From assembly GCF_029813775.1 (NCBI RefSeq), contig NZ_JARVKW010000011.1:1-64000 (forward strand): a stretch of DNA of 64,000 nt. The letters run 5' to 3'. Below are positions 54,081-61,981 of the stretch, piece by piece. Each line of letters starts with the position of its first letter. Positions within the stretch are counted from its first letter, which is position 1. The DNA comes from Streptomyces sp. DH24 (lineage in GTDB: Bacteria; Actinomycetota; Actinomycetes; Streptomycetales; Streptomycetaceae). The position numbers were made by a program, and so were the translations under genes. Below the pieces are notes generated by a model. That model was not told where the DNA came from. It worked only from the letters and a program-made list of their open reading frames with translations, and searched no databases.

Positions 54081-54728
54081 TCAGTCCGGAAGCGTGAAGC
54101 CCAGTTCCCGCGCCGCGTCCTTGGGCGTGGGCCGGTTCCAGCGCTCCGCCATCGCCGTGCCGGAGGACAGCGAGCGCAGTTCGGCTCGGTCGAGGTAGAG
54201 GACGCCGTCGAGGTGGTCGGTCTCGTGCTGCACGATCCGCGCGGGCCAGCCCGTGAACACCTCGTCCAGCGCCCGACCGTGCTCGTCCTGCCCGGTCAGC
54301 CGCACCCGGGCGTGCCGGGCCACGACCGCCTGCCAGCCCGGCACGCTCAGACAGCCCTCGAAGAAGGCCGCCCGCGAATCGCCGACGGGCTCGTACGACG
54401 GATTGACCAGGACCCGGAACGGCTGCGGCACCCGTCCGCGCGCCACCCGCACCTCCTCCGGCACCGGCGCCGGGTCCTCCACGACCGCGATCCGCAGCCC
54501 CACGCCGACCTGCGGCGCCGCGAGACCGACACCGGGTGCCGCGCGCATCGTCACGCGCAGGGCCGCCACGAAGCGGGCCAGCAGCGCGGGCTCCAGCTGG
54601 CCGTCGAACGGTTCGGCGCGGCGCCGCAGCACCGGATCACCGGCCGCCACGATCGGCAACGGGCCGCCCCCGGCGAGGAGTTGCTCCACCTGTTCGGCCG
54701 GCGGTACAGACCCACGCGTAGATCCCAT
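54081..54728 (-). CDS. def: Peptide deformylase
   Basis: A 215-residue deformylase that removes the N-formyl group from new proteins. Motif 1 GVGLAAPQVG (66-75), motif 2 EGCLSVPG (124-131, Cys126 metal ligand) and motif 3 QHETDHLDG (167-175, His ligands and catalytic Glu169) are intact. A 25-residue N-terminal extension is typical of actinobacterial forms. It is 57 bp upstream of the hydrolase-caspase pair on the same strand, so read-through is possible. No clear Shine-Dalgarno precedes the ATG at 54728. Streptomyces usually carry several def paralogues. Confidence 0.93.
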   Translation of the reverse strand: MGSTRGSVPPAEQVEQLLAGGGPLPIVAAGDPVLRRRAEPFDGQLEPALLARFVAALRVTMRAAPGVGLAAPQVGVGLRIAVVEDPAPVPEEVRVARGRVPQPFRVLVNPSYEPVGDSRAAFFEGCLSVPGWQAVVARHARVRLTGQDEHGRALDEVFTGWPARIVQHETDHLDGVLYLDRAELRSLSSGTAMAERWNRPTPKDAARELGFTLPD

Positions 54729-54821
54729 AACGTCAGCATGTCACGCCCGGCCGCCCCGCACGGGGCGGGGCGGACCTGGGCATGCCGGGTGTCCTGGCAG
54801 CCATGACGGCCGCCGCAGGCG

Positions 54822-55178
54822 CTACGGCCGCTGGAGTCGATCGAAGTCGCCCGCGAGCGCGGAGGCGATGCGCATGTGCGACTCCGCCTCCTCGTGCCGG
54901 CCCTGCCGCTGGAGCGTCCGGCCGAGCATCAGCCGGGCGTAGTGCTCCACCGGGTCGCGCTCCACGAGGACACGCAACTCGGCCTCGGCGCGGCGAAGTT
55001 GGGCAGAGTGGTAGTAGGAGCGGGCCAGCAGCAGCCGCGGTCCGGTCTGCTCCGGCACCTCCTCGACCAGCCCGTCCAGGACGCGTGCCGCGGCGGCGTA
55101 GTCCTTGGCGTCGAAGAACATCAGCGCGCGCTCCCAGCGCTCCGCCGGTGTTCCGTGGCCGTAGTACGTCGTGTCCAC
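54822..55178 (-). CDS. Tetratricopeptide-repeat protein
   Basis: A 118-residue protein with about two and a half TPR-like helical hairpins: RWERALMFFDAKDYAAAARVLDGLVEEVPEQTGPRLLLARSYYHSAQLRRAEAELRVLVERDPVEHYARLMLGRTLQRQGRHEEAESHMRIAS. GTG at 55178 follows GAAGGAGG at ideal distance, which fixes the start against a longer frame. It is probably a scaffold; partner unknown. Confidence 0.82.
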   Translation of the reverse strand: MDTTYYGHGTPAERWERALMFFDAKDYAAAARVLDGLVEEVPEQTGPRLLLARSYYHSAQLRRAEAELRVLVERDPVEHYARLMLGRTLQRQGRHEEAESHMRIASALAGDFDRLQRP

Positions 55179-55254
55179 TTCCGACCTCCTTCGGCGACCA
55201 CAACCGACGGAGTCGGTCGAACATTCCACCACCGGCTGGTACGCGCGGCGGGTG

Positions 55255-55698
55255 CTACGCCGACAGCGCCGCCAGTTCCGCGTTGGCGCGCTCCGTGACG
55301 CGGGCGAGGACACGCCCGGCGGCCGCCAGGTCGTCCGCCGGGATGTCCGCGTAGATCCGGGCGGAGATCGCGCCGGTCTCGCCGCTGGTCGTCTCGTACA
55401 GCTCCCGCCCGGCGCCGGTGATCTTGACGGTGGAGCCCTCGGCGGTCAGCAGCCCCCTGCCGATCAGCTCCTCGACGACGGTCTCGACGTCCGCGGGAGA
55501 GATCTTCAGGGAGTGGACGACGTCCTCGACCAGCTCGGCGCGCCCGACGGGGCCGTCGGCGACGGCGACCGGCCTGAGGGTGATGAGCTGCTGGAAGGTG
55601 GCGCCGTGGCGGGCCAGGACGGATTCCAGGACCGCGCGGCCGGCGTAGTGGGCGAGGCCGATGACGCGGCCGTTGACGGTTCGTGCGGGAGTGGTCAT
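55255..55698 (-). CDS. MarR-like winged-helix protein, second gene of a MarR pair
   Basis: A 147-residue protein. GATFQQLITLRPVAVADGPVGRAELVEDVVHSLKISPADVETVVEELIGRGLLTAEGSTVKITGAGRELYE (30-100) reads as a winged HTH of the MarR type; the ends form dimerisation helices. Its ATG overlaps the stop of the upstream MarR gene (ATGA), so the two regulators are coupled and may act as a pair or heterodimer. Ligand unknown. Confidence 0.72.
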   Translation of the reverse strand: MTTPARTVNGRVIGLAHYAGRAVLESVLARHGATFQQLITLRPVAVADGPVGRAELVEDVVHSLKISPADVETVVEELIGRGLLTAEGSTVKITGAGRELYETTSGETGAISARIYADIPADDLAAAGRVLARVTERANAELAALSA

Positions 55699-56240
55699 GA
55701 CTGCTCCTCCGATGTCTGGTCGTGCCCTGTGGATGCGTGGTCACCGCTGCGCGGACGGAGCGGACGGACTGGACGAACTGGACGGACTGGATCGAGGGGC
55801 GCGTCGAGCAGGACGGTCAGGTCGCGGACGAGGTCCCGGGTGCGCGGGCCGTCGAGACCGCCGAGCGGCTGGAGCAGTTGGTCCAGGAGGCCCTGGACGA
55901 CCCTGATCGCCCGGCGGGTGACGTCCCGGCCCTCGTCGGTGAGGGCCAGCTGCACGGCGCGCGGGTCCTTGGGGTCCCTCGTGCGGGTCACGAGGCCGGC
56001 GGACTCCAGGGTCCGGGCGAGCTTCGACACGTAGAGCGGTTCGAGGCCGGTGTGGTCGGCGAGCTGCCGCTGGCTGGGCCGGACGCCGGAGCGTCCCATG
56101 CCGTGCAGCGACGCCACCAGCGCGTACTGCGCGTGGGTCAGCCCCAGGGGCGCCACGGCGCGATCGACCGCGACGCGCCACTTCGTGGACAACCGCCAGA
56201 CCAGGTAGCCGGGCGTGGGGCCTTGGGGTGTCGTACTCAC
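55695..56240 (-). CDS. MarR-family transcriptional regulator
   Basis: A 181-residue MarR regulator. The HTH is LGLTHAQYALVASLHGMGRSGVRPSQRQLADHTGLEPLYVSKLARTLESAGLVTRTRDPKDPRAVQLALTDEGRDVTRRA (about 33-110). The C-terminus carries an unusual VRPVRPVRPLRP repeat and a His/Ser tail. ATG at 56240. It is divergent from pirin, and two direct repeats lie immediately upstream of its start. It likely represses its own operon and possibly pirin. Confidence 0.88.
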   Translation of the reverse strand: MSTTPQGPTPGYLVWRLSTKWRVAVDRAVAPLGLTHAQYALVASLHGMGRSGVRPSQRQLADHTGLEPLYVSKLARTLESAGLVTRTRDPKDPRAVQLALTDEGRDVTRRAIRVVQGLLDQLLQPLGGLDGPRTRDLVRDLTVLLDAPLDPVRPVRPVRPLRPRSGDHASTGHDQTSEEQS

Positions 56241-56253
56241 GCCGAATACCGTA

Positions 56254-56282
56254 CATGGCTTCTATATCCATGGCTACTATAT
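56254..56282. promoter_or_regulatory. Direct repeats CATGGCTNCTATAT, candidate MarR site
   Basis: CATGGCTTCTATAT (56254-56267) and CATGGCTACTATAT (56269-56282) differ at one base and are 15 bp apart, so they lie on nearly the same DNA face. They form an AT-rich island 14 bp upstream of the MarR start and about 90 bp upstream of pirin, and overlap TATAT elements that could be -10 boxes. Confidence 0.65.
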
Positions 56283-56372
56283 TTCCGCCCGCCGGAGCCC
56301 TCGTCCTCGATGGCCCGCGACCGGGCGGGCAACGCCTGACGCGACGCCTCCGACGCGGCTAGGTTGGGCGGT

Positions 56373-57338
56373 ATGAGCAATCTTGACCGGCAGCCGGTTC
56401 CGGCGGTGTGCGGCGGACGCGGCTTCGTGGTGGCGGAGCCGGTGCGTGAACTCCTGAGCCCCCGCCACGTGAAGCTCGGCGAGTCCACCGAGGTCCGGCG
56501 GCTGCTGCCCAACCTGGGCCGGCGCATGATCGGTGCCTGGTGCTTCGTCGACCACTACGGCCCCGACGACATCGCCGACGAGCCCGGCATGCAGGTGCCC
56601 CCGCACCCGCACATGGGCCTGCAGACGGTGAGCTGGCTGCACGAGGGCGAAGTGCTGCACCGCGACTCCACGGGCAGCCTCCAGACGATCCGCCCCCGCG
56701 AACTCGGCCTGATGACCTCCGGCCGGGCCATCAGCCACTCCGAGGAGAGCCCCAGGCCGCACGCCCGTTTCCTGCACGGCGCGCAGCTGTGGGTCGCCCT
56801 CCCCGACGGCCACCGCCACACCGACCCGCGCTTCGAGCACCACGCCGACCTGCCGGTCGTCACGGCACCGGGCCTGCGCGCCACGATGATCCTCGGCGAA
56901 CTGGACGGCGCGGCCTCGCCCGGCACGACGTACACCCCCATCGTGGGAGCCGACCTGGCCCTGAGCCGCGGCACGGACGTCCGCCTCCCCGTCGAGCCGG
57001 ACTTCGAGTACGCCGTGCTGTCCATGTCCGGCGAGGCCCACGTCGACGGGGTGCCGGTACTGCCGGGCTCGATGCTCTACCTCGGCTGCGGCCGCACCGA
57101 ACTCCCGCTGCGTGCCGAGTCGGACGCGGAACTGATGCTGCTGGGCGGCGAGCCGTTCGAGGAGGAGCTGATCATGTTCTGGAACTGGATCGGACGGTCC
57201 CAGGAGGAGATCGAGCAGGCACGCCGGGACTGGATGGAGGGCACGCGGTTCGGGGAGGTGAAGGGGTACGACGGGGCTCCACTGCCCGCACCGGAACTGC
57301 CGCCGGTGCCCCTGAAACCGCGGGGAAGGGTGCGCTGA
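56373..57338 (+). CDS. Pirin family protein
   Basis: A 321-residue bicupin. The N-terminal cupin has FVDHYGPDD, the metal-binding PPHPHMGLQTVSWLHEGEVLHRDSTGS motif (two His plus His/Glu) and LMTSGRAISHSEES; the C-terminal pirin_C domain ends with NWIGRSQEEIEQARRDW. Bacterial pirins can act as quercetinases or bind metabolic enzymes. ATG 56373 (MSNLDRQPVP) is preferred over TTG 56364. Divergent from a MarR pair. A transposase remnant begins just after the stop. Confidence 0.92.
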   Translation: MSNLDRQPVPAVCGGRGFVVAEPVRELLSPRHVKLGESTEVRRLLPNLGRRMIGAWCFVDHYGPDDIADEPGMQVPPHPHMGLQTVSWLHEGEVLHRDSTGSLQTIRPRELGLMTSGRAISHSEESPRPHARFLHGAQLWVALPDGHRHTDPRFEHHADLPVVTAPGLRATMILGELDGAASPGTTYTPIVGADLALSRGTDVRLPVEPDFEYAVLSMSGEAHVDGVPVLPGSMLYLGCGRTELPLRAESDAELMLLGGEPFEEELIMFWNWIGRSQEEIEQARRDWMEGTRFGEVKGYDGAPLPAPELPPVPLKPRGRVR

Positions 57339-57344
57339 CCTGCG

Positions 57345-57540
57345 GGATGTCTGTCTGGTGGCAGCTGCTGAGCGGCAGTCGGCTGGGCGGTGCCCTCCCG
57401 TCCACCGCTCTGGGCAACGGCGTTCCGGCCGGCGTACGGCGCAGCCGGGCGACGTAGATGCGTTCCTGGTTGGCCACGTAGAGGGCGCCGTGGCCGCGGC
57501 GGTGTTCCGACGTGTGTGCCGGATCGACCAGCGTCCGCAC
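57345..57540 (-). pseudogene. Degraded transposase fragment
   Basis: Reverse-strand reading from about 57540: VRTLVDPAHTSEHRRGHG, then ALYVANQERIYVARLRRT and AGTPLPRAVDGR. This closely recalls a conserved N-terminal segment of a Streptomyces transposase family (from memory NF041680-type: EHRRGHGALYDALN.GRIDVARLRRALAGLPLPR.ADGR). The catalytic domain is missing and the frame decays after about 50 residues, so it is a relic. It lies directly after the pirin gene, at the point where gene content changes to accessory type. Confidence 0.6.
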
Positions 57541-58016
57541 CCGTGCACAACAGTGCGTCTCACAACTCGGAAAATGCGTCGCCCCGTGCGGTCAGACACG
57601 CATATGACCCTGTCCGGAAGCGTGCCACTTCCGCGGCGCATCCCACAGGATGCCCCGCATACCCAAACTCACAACCACGGCCTTCGTGCTCATCCCTCAG
57701 CGTCTCGGCCGTGCGTTGACGCGTGGCCGAGGCACCCGTTCGCCGTAGAGGCACCCTGTGCCGTCCTCGGTTACCCATCCCTCGGTCGTCCGGAGGTCTT
57801 TCCGCAGGTGGCGAAGGTGGTGGCGGTCGCCTGTTGATGCCCCGTGCGCTGTCCGTGACGAATGCTACGGATCGGTAGCGGGCCGGCTGGAGTGGCACGG
57901 GGGCGGGTGCGGAGGCAGATTCGTTGCTTGGTAGCACCGGTCGCTCGCCGCGGGTCGGGATGAGTGCCCGTACGGCGGAGCCGACCGCGCCAATCCTCTC
58001 TTCAGTGGAGACTCGA
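57541..58016. other. Gap before the CHRD gene; no gene supported
   Basis: About 475 bp between the transposase relic and the CHRD gene. Local GC content is lower than the average and reading frames have poor Streptomyces codon bias. It presumably holds the CHRD-sortase promoter. Confidence 0.55.
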
Positions 58017-58793
58017 ATGACGAAGAAGACCACCTGTGCGCTTGCCGCACTGGCCGGCCTCGCGCCCGTGGTGGCACTCGCCCCGACGGCGATGGCCGAC
58101 GACACCACCCGCGGTGATCACGCGATCACGCTGCACGCGACGCTGAACCCGTTCAAGGTGAACAAGGTGACCGGATCGGGCACCGCCATGGTGCACCTGG
58201 AGGGCAACAAAGCCCACGTGGTGGTGAAGCACAGCGGCCTGCTGGCCGGTGCTCCGCACGCTCAGCACTTCCACATCGCGGCCAAGGGCGTGTGCCCGCC
58301 CGAGACGGTCGCCAAGACGCGCAACGGCAAGACGTTCCTCAACACCACCGACGGCGCCCCCTTCTACGGCGGCATCGGCACCTCGCTGACCACCACCGGT
58401 GACACCAGCCCCGCCTCCGGTCTGGCCGTGGACCGCTTCCCCGTCGGGGACAAGGTCCACTACGAGCGCACCATCCACCTCAGCGACGAGGCCGCCAAGA
58501 GCCTGCGCGAGGGCACCGGCGTCGTCGTCGTCCACGGCATCGACTTCAACGGCAACGGCAAGTACGACAACAACCTCGGCCCCAGCGACCTCGACCCGTC
58601 GCTGCCCTCCGAAGCCACCAACCCCGCTCTTTGCGGGGCGCTGAAGATGGCGGCGAAGGGCGCTGTCCACGGCGGTGAGGGCGGCACCCAGAACACCGCC
58701 ATGAACACCGCCGCAGCCGCGGGCGGGGGCGCGCTGCTGGTCGCCGCCGCAGGGGCGTTCGCGATGCGCCGCCGCGCCGGCCGCCAGAGCTGA
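58017..58793 (+). CDS. Secreted CHRD-domain protein with C-terminal membrane anchor
   Basis: A 258-residue surface protein. The signal peptide (1-27, ending APTAMA) is followed by a CHRD-like domain (about 33-205): ITLHATLNPFKVNKVTGSGTAMVHLEGNKAHVVVKHSGLLAGAPHAQHFHIAAKGVCPP and VVVVHGIDFNGNGKYDNNLG. The C-terminus is a Gly/Ala linker, a transmembrane helix (about 230-248) and a basic RRRAGRQS tail. No clear LPxTG/LAxTG motif is visible. ATG 58017 follows GTGGAG. It is 4 bp upstream of a class F sortase gene, and the pair is probably one operon. Confidence 0.86.
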   Translation: MTKKTTCALAALAGLAPVVALAPTAMADDTTRGDHAITLHATLNPFKVNKVTGSGTAMVHLEGNKAHVVVKHSGLLAGAPHAQHFHIAAKGVCPPETVAKTRNGKTFLNTTDGAPFYGGIGTSLTTTGDTSPASGLAVDRFPVGDKVHYERTIHLSDEAAKSLREGTGVVVVHGIDFNGNGKYDNNLGPSDLDPSLPSEATNPALCGALKMAAKGAVHGGEGGTQNTAMNTAAAAGGGALLVAAAGAFAMRRRAGRQS

Positions 58794-58797
58794 GTTC

Positions 58798-59454
58798 ATG
58801 CCGAACGTCCGGCGAACCGGCCGCCGTGGTCTCTTCACCACGGCGGCCACCGTCTTCACCGTCACCGGCCTGACCCTGCTGGCCATGGCATTCGTGCCCG
58901 GCCGGCAGCCCCCGCCCGAGGCCCCGGCTGCGGCGCGCGCCCACTCAGAGGCCACCGCTCCCGTTCCCCTGGGTCAGGCCGTCGCGTTGCCCGCTTCCGA
59001 ACCGGTTCGTATCACCGCCAAGCGTCACGGCCTGGACGCGCCAGTGAAGGCCGTTGGCATCGGCAAGGACGGCTCCATCGCCCTACCCGAGGAGGCCGGC
59101 CACGCCGGTTGGTACACCGGGTCGCCGACCCCGGGCGAGCGAGGCAATGCGGTCCTGGCCGGCCACGTGGACTCCGACACCGGCCCCGCCGCCTTCTACG
59201 GCCTCGGTGCGCTCCGCGAGGGGGACCGCATCACCGTGCACCGACGCGACGGCCGCAACCCGGTCTTCATCGTCACCGCCCTGAGCGTCCACCCCAACAA
59301 CGCCTTCCCTTCCCAGAAGGTCTACGGTCCGGCCCCGCAACCGCAACTGACCCTGGTCACCTGCGCCGACTGGGACACAGACGACCAGACCTACCGCGCC
59401 AACCTCGTCATCACGGCACATCTCGCGGACAAGCCCCATACGGCGTCTCACTGA
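58798..59454 (+). CDS. Class F sortase
   Basis: A 218-residue sortase. An N-terminal membrane anchor (13-35) and Pro/Ala linker lead to the catalytic domain with His123 (VLAGHVDS), Cys189 (LTLVTCAD) and Arg200, the sortase triad. The linear, short core and the RITAKRHGLDAPVKAVGI start are class F features. ATG at 58798 is 4 bp after the CHRD stop. Its substrate is unclear because the CHRD neighbour lacks a canonical sorting motif. Confidence 0.9.
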   Translation: MPNVRRTGRRGLFTTAATVFTVTGLTLLAMAFVPGRQPPPEAPAAARAHSEATAPVPLGQAVALPASEPVRITAKRHGLDAPVKAVGIGKDGSIALPEEAGHAGWYTGSPTPGERGNAVLAGHVDSDTGPAAFYGLGALREGDRITVHRRDGRNPVFIVTALSVHPNNAFPSQKVYGPAPQPQLTLVTCADWDTDDQTYRANLVITAHLADKPHTASH

Positions 59455-59937
59455 CCAGCGGTCACGCCGGCCGAACCAGACTCTGGGACGTACTGCCATC
59501 GACAGTTGCGTGTCGGCCGCCGCTGCCCGTGCCGAGTCGGCGCGGTCGTGGTGTCACAGGGGGAGGTCGGGGCGGGGGTCCGGCAGGGACATCGCCGGCC
59601 GCGCCACCCCTGACGAGCGCGATGCTGTGAGCAACCCGGGCCTTTTGGCGTACGGGCCGGGCAGCGGGAAATGCAGCCCTGCCTTCGGAACGGAGGAGAC
59701 GGCTCACGATGGTGATGGTTCAGTCGCGCCACAACGGCGTGACCGTGGCCTGGCTGCCGGATTTCGCTTGGCCAAGGCCGCCGCTGTCACGGGAGCGGCG
59801 GCAACCGGTATCGCCGTCCGTCGGGCGTTCTTCGGCCAGGGCGTCTCCGGACGGCCGAAGCGCGGGGTGCGCTGAGAGCACACCCCGCCGGAGCGCCGGC
59901 AGCCTCGGCGCCCCCCCCACGCGGCCGGGTCGAGGAG
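59455..59937 (+). other. Gap with one possible small ORF (59709 onward)
   Basis: An ATG at 59709 sits 8 bp after GGAGGAGA, an excellent ribosome binding site. It reads MVMVQSRHNGVTVAWLPDFAW before turning into low-complexity sequence antisense to the UbiA gene, ending at 60125. Another frame encodes a plausible C-terminus (LAKAAAVTGAAATGIAVRRAFFGQGV). A frameshifted small gene is possible. Otherwise nothing is recognised here. Confidence 0.4.
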
Positions 59938-60822
59938 TCAGGCCATGTCCGCGCCTCTCAGCAGGAGTTGCACCACGGCCGTGCCCGCCACCACGATCGC
60001 CGCCCGGAACGGCCACCGGCACCGGGCTCCGGACGGCACAGCCGTACCCGCGACCGCGACGGCCCCGGCCAACGCCGCCAGTACCCAGCTCTCCGGTGCT
60101 GTCGGCCCGGGCGGCCCCGCGGTGACCACGCCCACGGCCGCCAGCATCACGAGCGGGGCGAGCCACCGGCAGGCCGCACCGCCCAGCCGCTGCGGCAGCC
60201 CACGCACCCCGGCTGCGAGATCGTCCTCGATGTCCGGGAGCACGTTCACCAGATGCGCCCCCAGGCCCAGCAGTGCCCCGGCCGCCACCGCCCACCAGGC
60301 GGGCCAGGACGGCGACGGCCCACCGAGGGTGACGAAGGCCGGCAGCGAGCCGAAGCCCACAACATAGGGCAGCGGTGAGAGCACCGTGTGCTTGAGCCAC
60401 AGGTTGTAGGCCCAGCCCGCGGCCACCATGCCCAGAAGGTGCACCATTCCCGCGGCGGCGCCGTTCAGCAACGACAACGGTGCGCAGAGTCCCAGAGCCG
60501 CCCCGGCGGCGACAGCCGCCGCCCGGGGCGTGAGCTCACCGGTGGCCACCGGTTTGTCGCGCCGCCCGCAGGCTCTGTCCCGTTGCGCGTCGAGCGCGTC
60601 ATTGCACCAGCCCACCGAGAGCTGACCGGCCAGGGCGGCCGCGGCCACCGCCGCCGACCCCGCCACCCCGCGGCCCGCCGCCACGGCCAGCGCGGTCACG
60701 AACAGCGTGACGGCGAACGCCGGCTCGGGATGGCAGGAGCGCAGCAGCACCGGGACACGGTGTGTTGAGCGCGGAAGAACCTCGGGCGGGTGTAGAGACA
60801 CAAAGGAAAGTAAATAGGGCAT
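59938..60822 (-). CDS. UbiA-family prenyltransferase with TTA codon
   Basis: A 294-residue integral membrane prenyltransferase, about 7-9 helices. The first Asp-rich motif NDxxDxxxD is Asn74-Asp75, Asp78, Asp82 in WCNDALDAQRDRACGRRDKPVATGE; the second is LPDIEDDLAAG (Asp197-Asp201). It would attach an isoprenyl chain to an aromatic or other acceptor. Codon 4 is TTA (60811-60813), so translation should depend on the bldA tRNA. The ATG at 60822 lacks a Shine-Dalgarno sequence; upstream in-frame ATGs at 60840 and 60849 exist. It is divergent from the type III PKS with 25 bp between start codons. Confidence 0.88.
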   Translation of the reverse strand: MPYLLSFVSLHPPEVLPRSTHRVPVLLRSCHPEPAFAVTLFVTALAVAAGRGVAGSAAVAAAALAGQLSVGWCNDALDAQRDRACGRRDKPVATGELTPRAAAVAAGAALGLCAPLSLLNGAAAGMVHLLGMVAAGWAYNLWLKHTVLSPLPYVVGFGSLPAFVTLGGPSPSWPAWWAVAAGALLGLGAHLVNVLPDIEDDLAAGVRGLPQRLGGAACRWLAPLVMLAAVGVVTAGPPGPTAPESWVLAALAGAVAVAGTAVPSGARCRWPFRAAIVVAGTAVVQLLLRGADMA

Positions 60823-60847
60823 TCGAGAAGAGGAGCACATTACCGAC

Positions 60848-61972
60848 ATGCGTGTCTCGGAGATCGCCGCTTCCCCGCCCACCGCGCCGTGCCGGACGTC
60901 CCCGCCCGGCACGGTGACCACGATCGCCGCCGTCCGCACGGCGCTGCCACCCCACCGTTACGCTCAGGAAGACCTCACCGAGCCAATCGGCGACCTGTGC
61001 CTGCCCCCGGGGGCGGACCGCACCGTACTGCGCCGCCTGCACGCGTCTGCCGGTGTGTGCACGCGCCATCTCGCCCTGCCCATCGAGCGGTACGCCGGTC
61101 TCGGTGACTTCGGGCAGAGCAACGACGCGTGGCTGGCGGCCGGCCTCGACCTGGGCGAAGAAGCCCTCACCGGCGCATTGGAGGAAGCGGGACTCACACC
61201 CGCCGATGTCGATCTGCTGGTGTGCGCCTCCATCACCGGCATCGCCGCTCCCTCGCTCGACGCCCAGCTGGCCGGGCGCGTGGGACTGCGGCCCGATGTC
61301 AAAAGGCTTCCGGTGTTCGGCCTGGGCTGCGTGGCAGGCGCCGCCGGTCTCGCCCGGCTGCACGACTACCTGCGCGGCCACCCCGACGACACGGCTGTGC
61401 TGCTCACCGTCGAACTGTGCTCACTGACGCTCCAGCGGCGCGACGACTCCCGCGCCAACCTCGTCGCCGGCGCCCTGTTCGGTGACGGCGCTGCAGCACT
61501 CGTCGCACGCGGCAGCGGCAGCGCGCCCTCGGACGCGGCCGTTCCCTCGGTGGTCGCCACACGTAGTCGCCTGTATCCGGACACCGGACAGCTCTTGGGG
61601 TGGAGCGTCGGCGCCAGTGGCTTCCGCGTGGTGATCGATGCCGGTGTCCCCGGCGTCGTGCGGGACCACTTCGGCCGGCACCTGCGTGCCTTCCTGGCCG
61701 AACACGGCCTCACCACCGACGACATCGGGACCTGGGTATGCCATCCAGGAGGCCCCAAGGTGCTTGCCGCCGTGAGCGACACCCTCGGCCTGCCCGCCAA
61801 CGCCCTGGACACCGCATGGGACTCACTCGCGACCGTAGGGAACATCTCCTCCGTCTCCGTCCTGCACATCCTGCAGAACACCCGGGAATCCCGGCCCGAG
61901 CCCGGAACGTGGGGCCTGCTCCTGGCGATGGGCCCGGGATTCTGTTCCGAACTCGTCCTGCTGCGCTGGTGA
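60848..61972 (+). CDS. srsA: Type III polyketide synthase, SrsA-like alkylresorcinol synthase
   Basis: A 374-residue chalcone-synthase-fold enzyme. The catalytic triad is Cys161 (FGLGCVAGAAG), His299 (CHPGGPKVL) and Asn332 (VGNISSVSVL). The organisation with an ICMT-like methyltransferase and an FAD hydroxylase downstream matches S. griseus srsABC, where SrsA extends fatty acyl starters with malonyl and methylmalonyl units to alkylresorcinols. ATG at 60848 has GAGGAG about 14 bp upstream, which is long. The gene is first of a three-gene operon. Starter specificity cannot be read directly. Confidence 0.88.
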   Translation: MRVSEIAASPPTAPCRTSPPGTVTTIAAVRTALPPHRYAQEDLTEPIGDLCLPPGADRTVLRRLHASAGVCTRHLALPIERYAGLGDFGQSNDAWLAAGLDLGEEALTGALEEAGLTPADVDLLVCASITGIAAPSLDAQLAGRVGLRPDVKRLPVFGLGCVAGAAGLARLHDYLRGHPDDTAVLLTVELCSLTLQRRDDSRANLVAGALFGDGAAALVARGSGSAPSDAAVPSVVATRSRLYPDTGQLLGWSVGASGFRVVIDAGVPGVVRDHFGRHLRAFLAEHGLTTDDIGTWVCHPGGPKVLAAVSDTLGLPANALDTAWDSLATVGNISSVSVLHILQNTRESRPEPGTWGLLLAMGPGFCSELVLLRW

Positions 61973-61981
61973 GGGGTCCCC

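Noticed and set aside
57560..58108. Minus-strand frame overlapping the CHRD start
   Set aside because: Low-quality composition and no ribosome binding site; overlaps a well-supported secreted gene.
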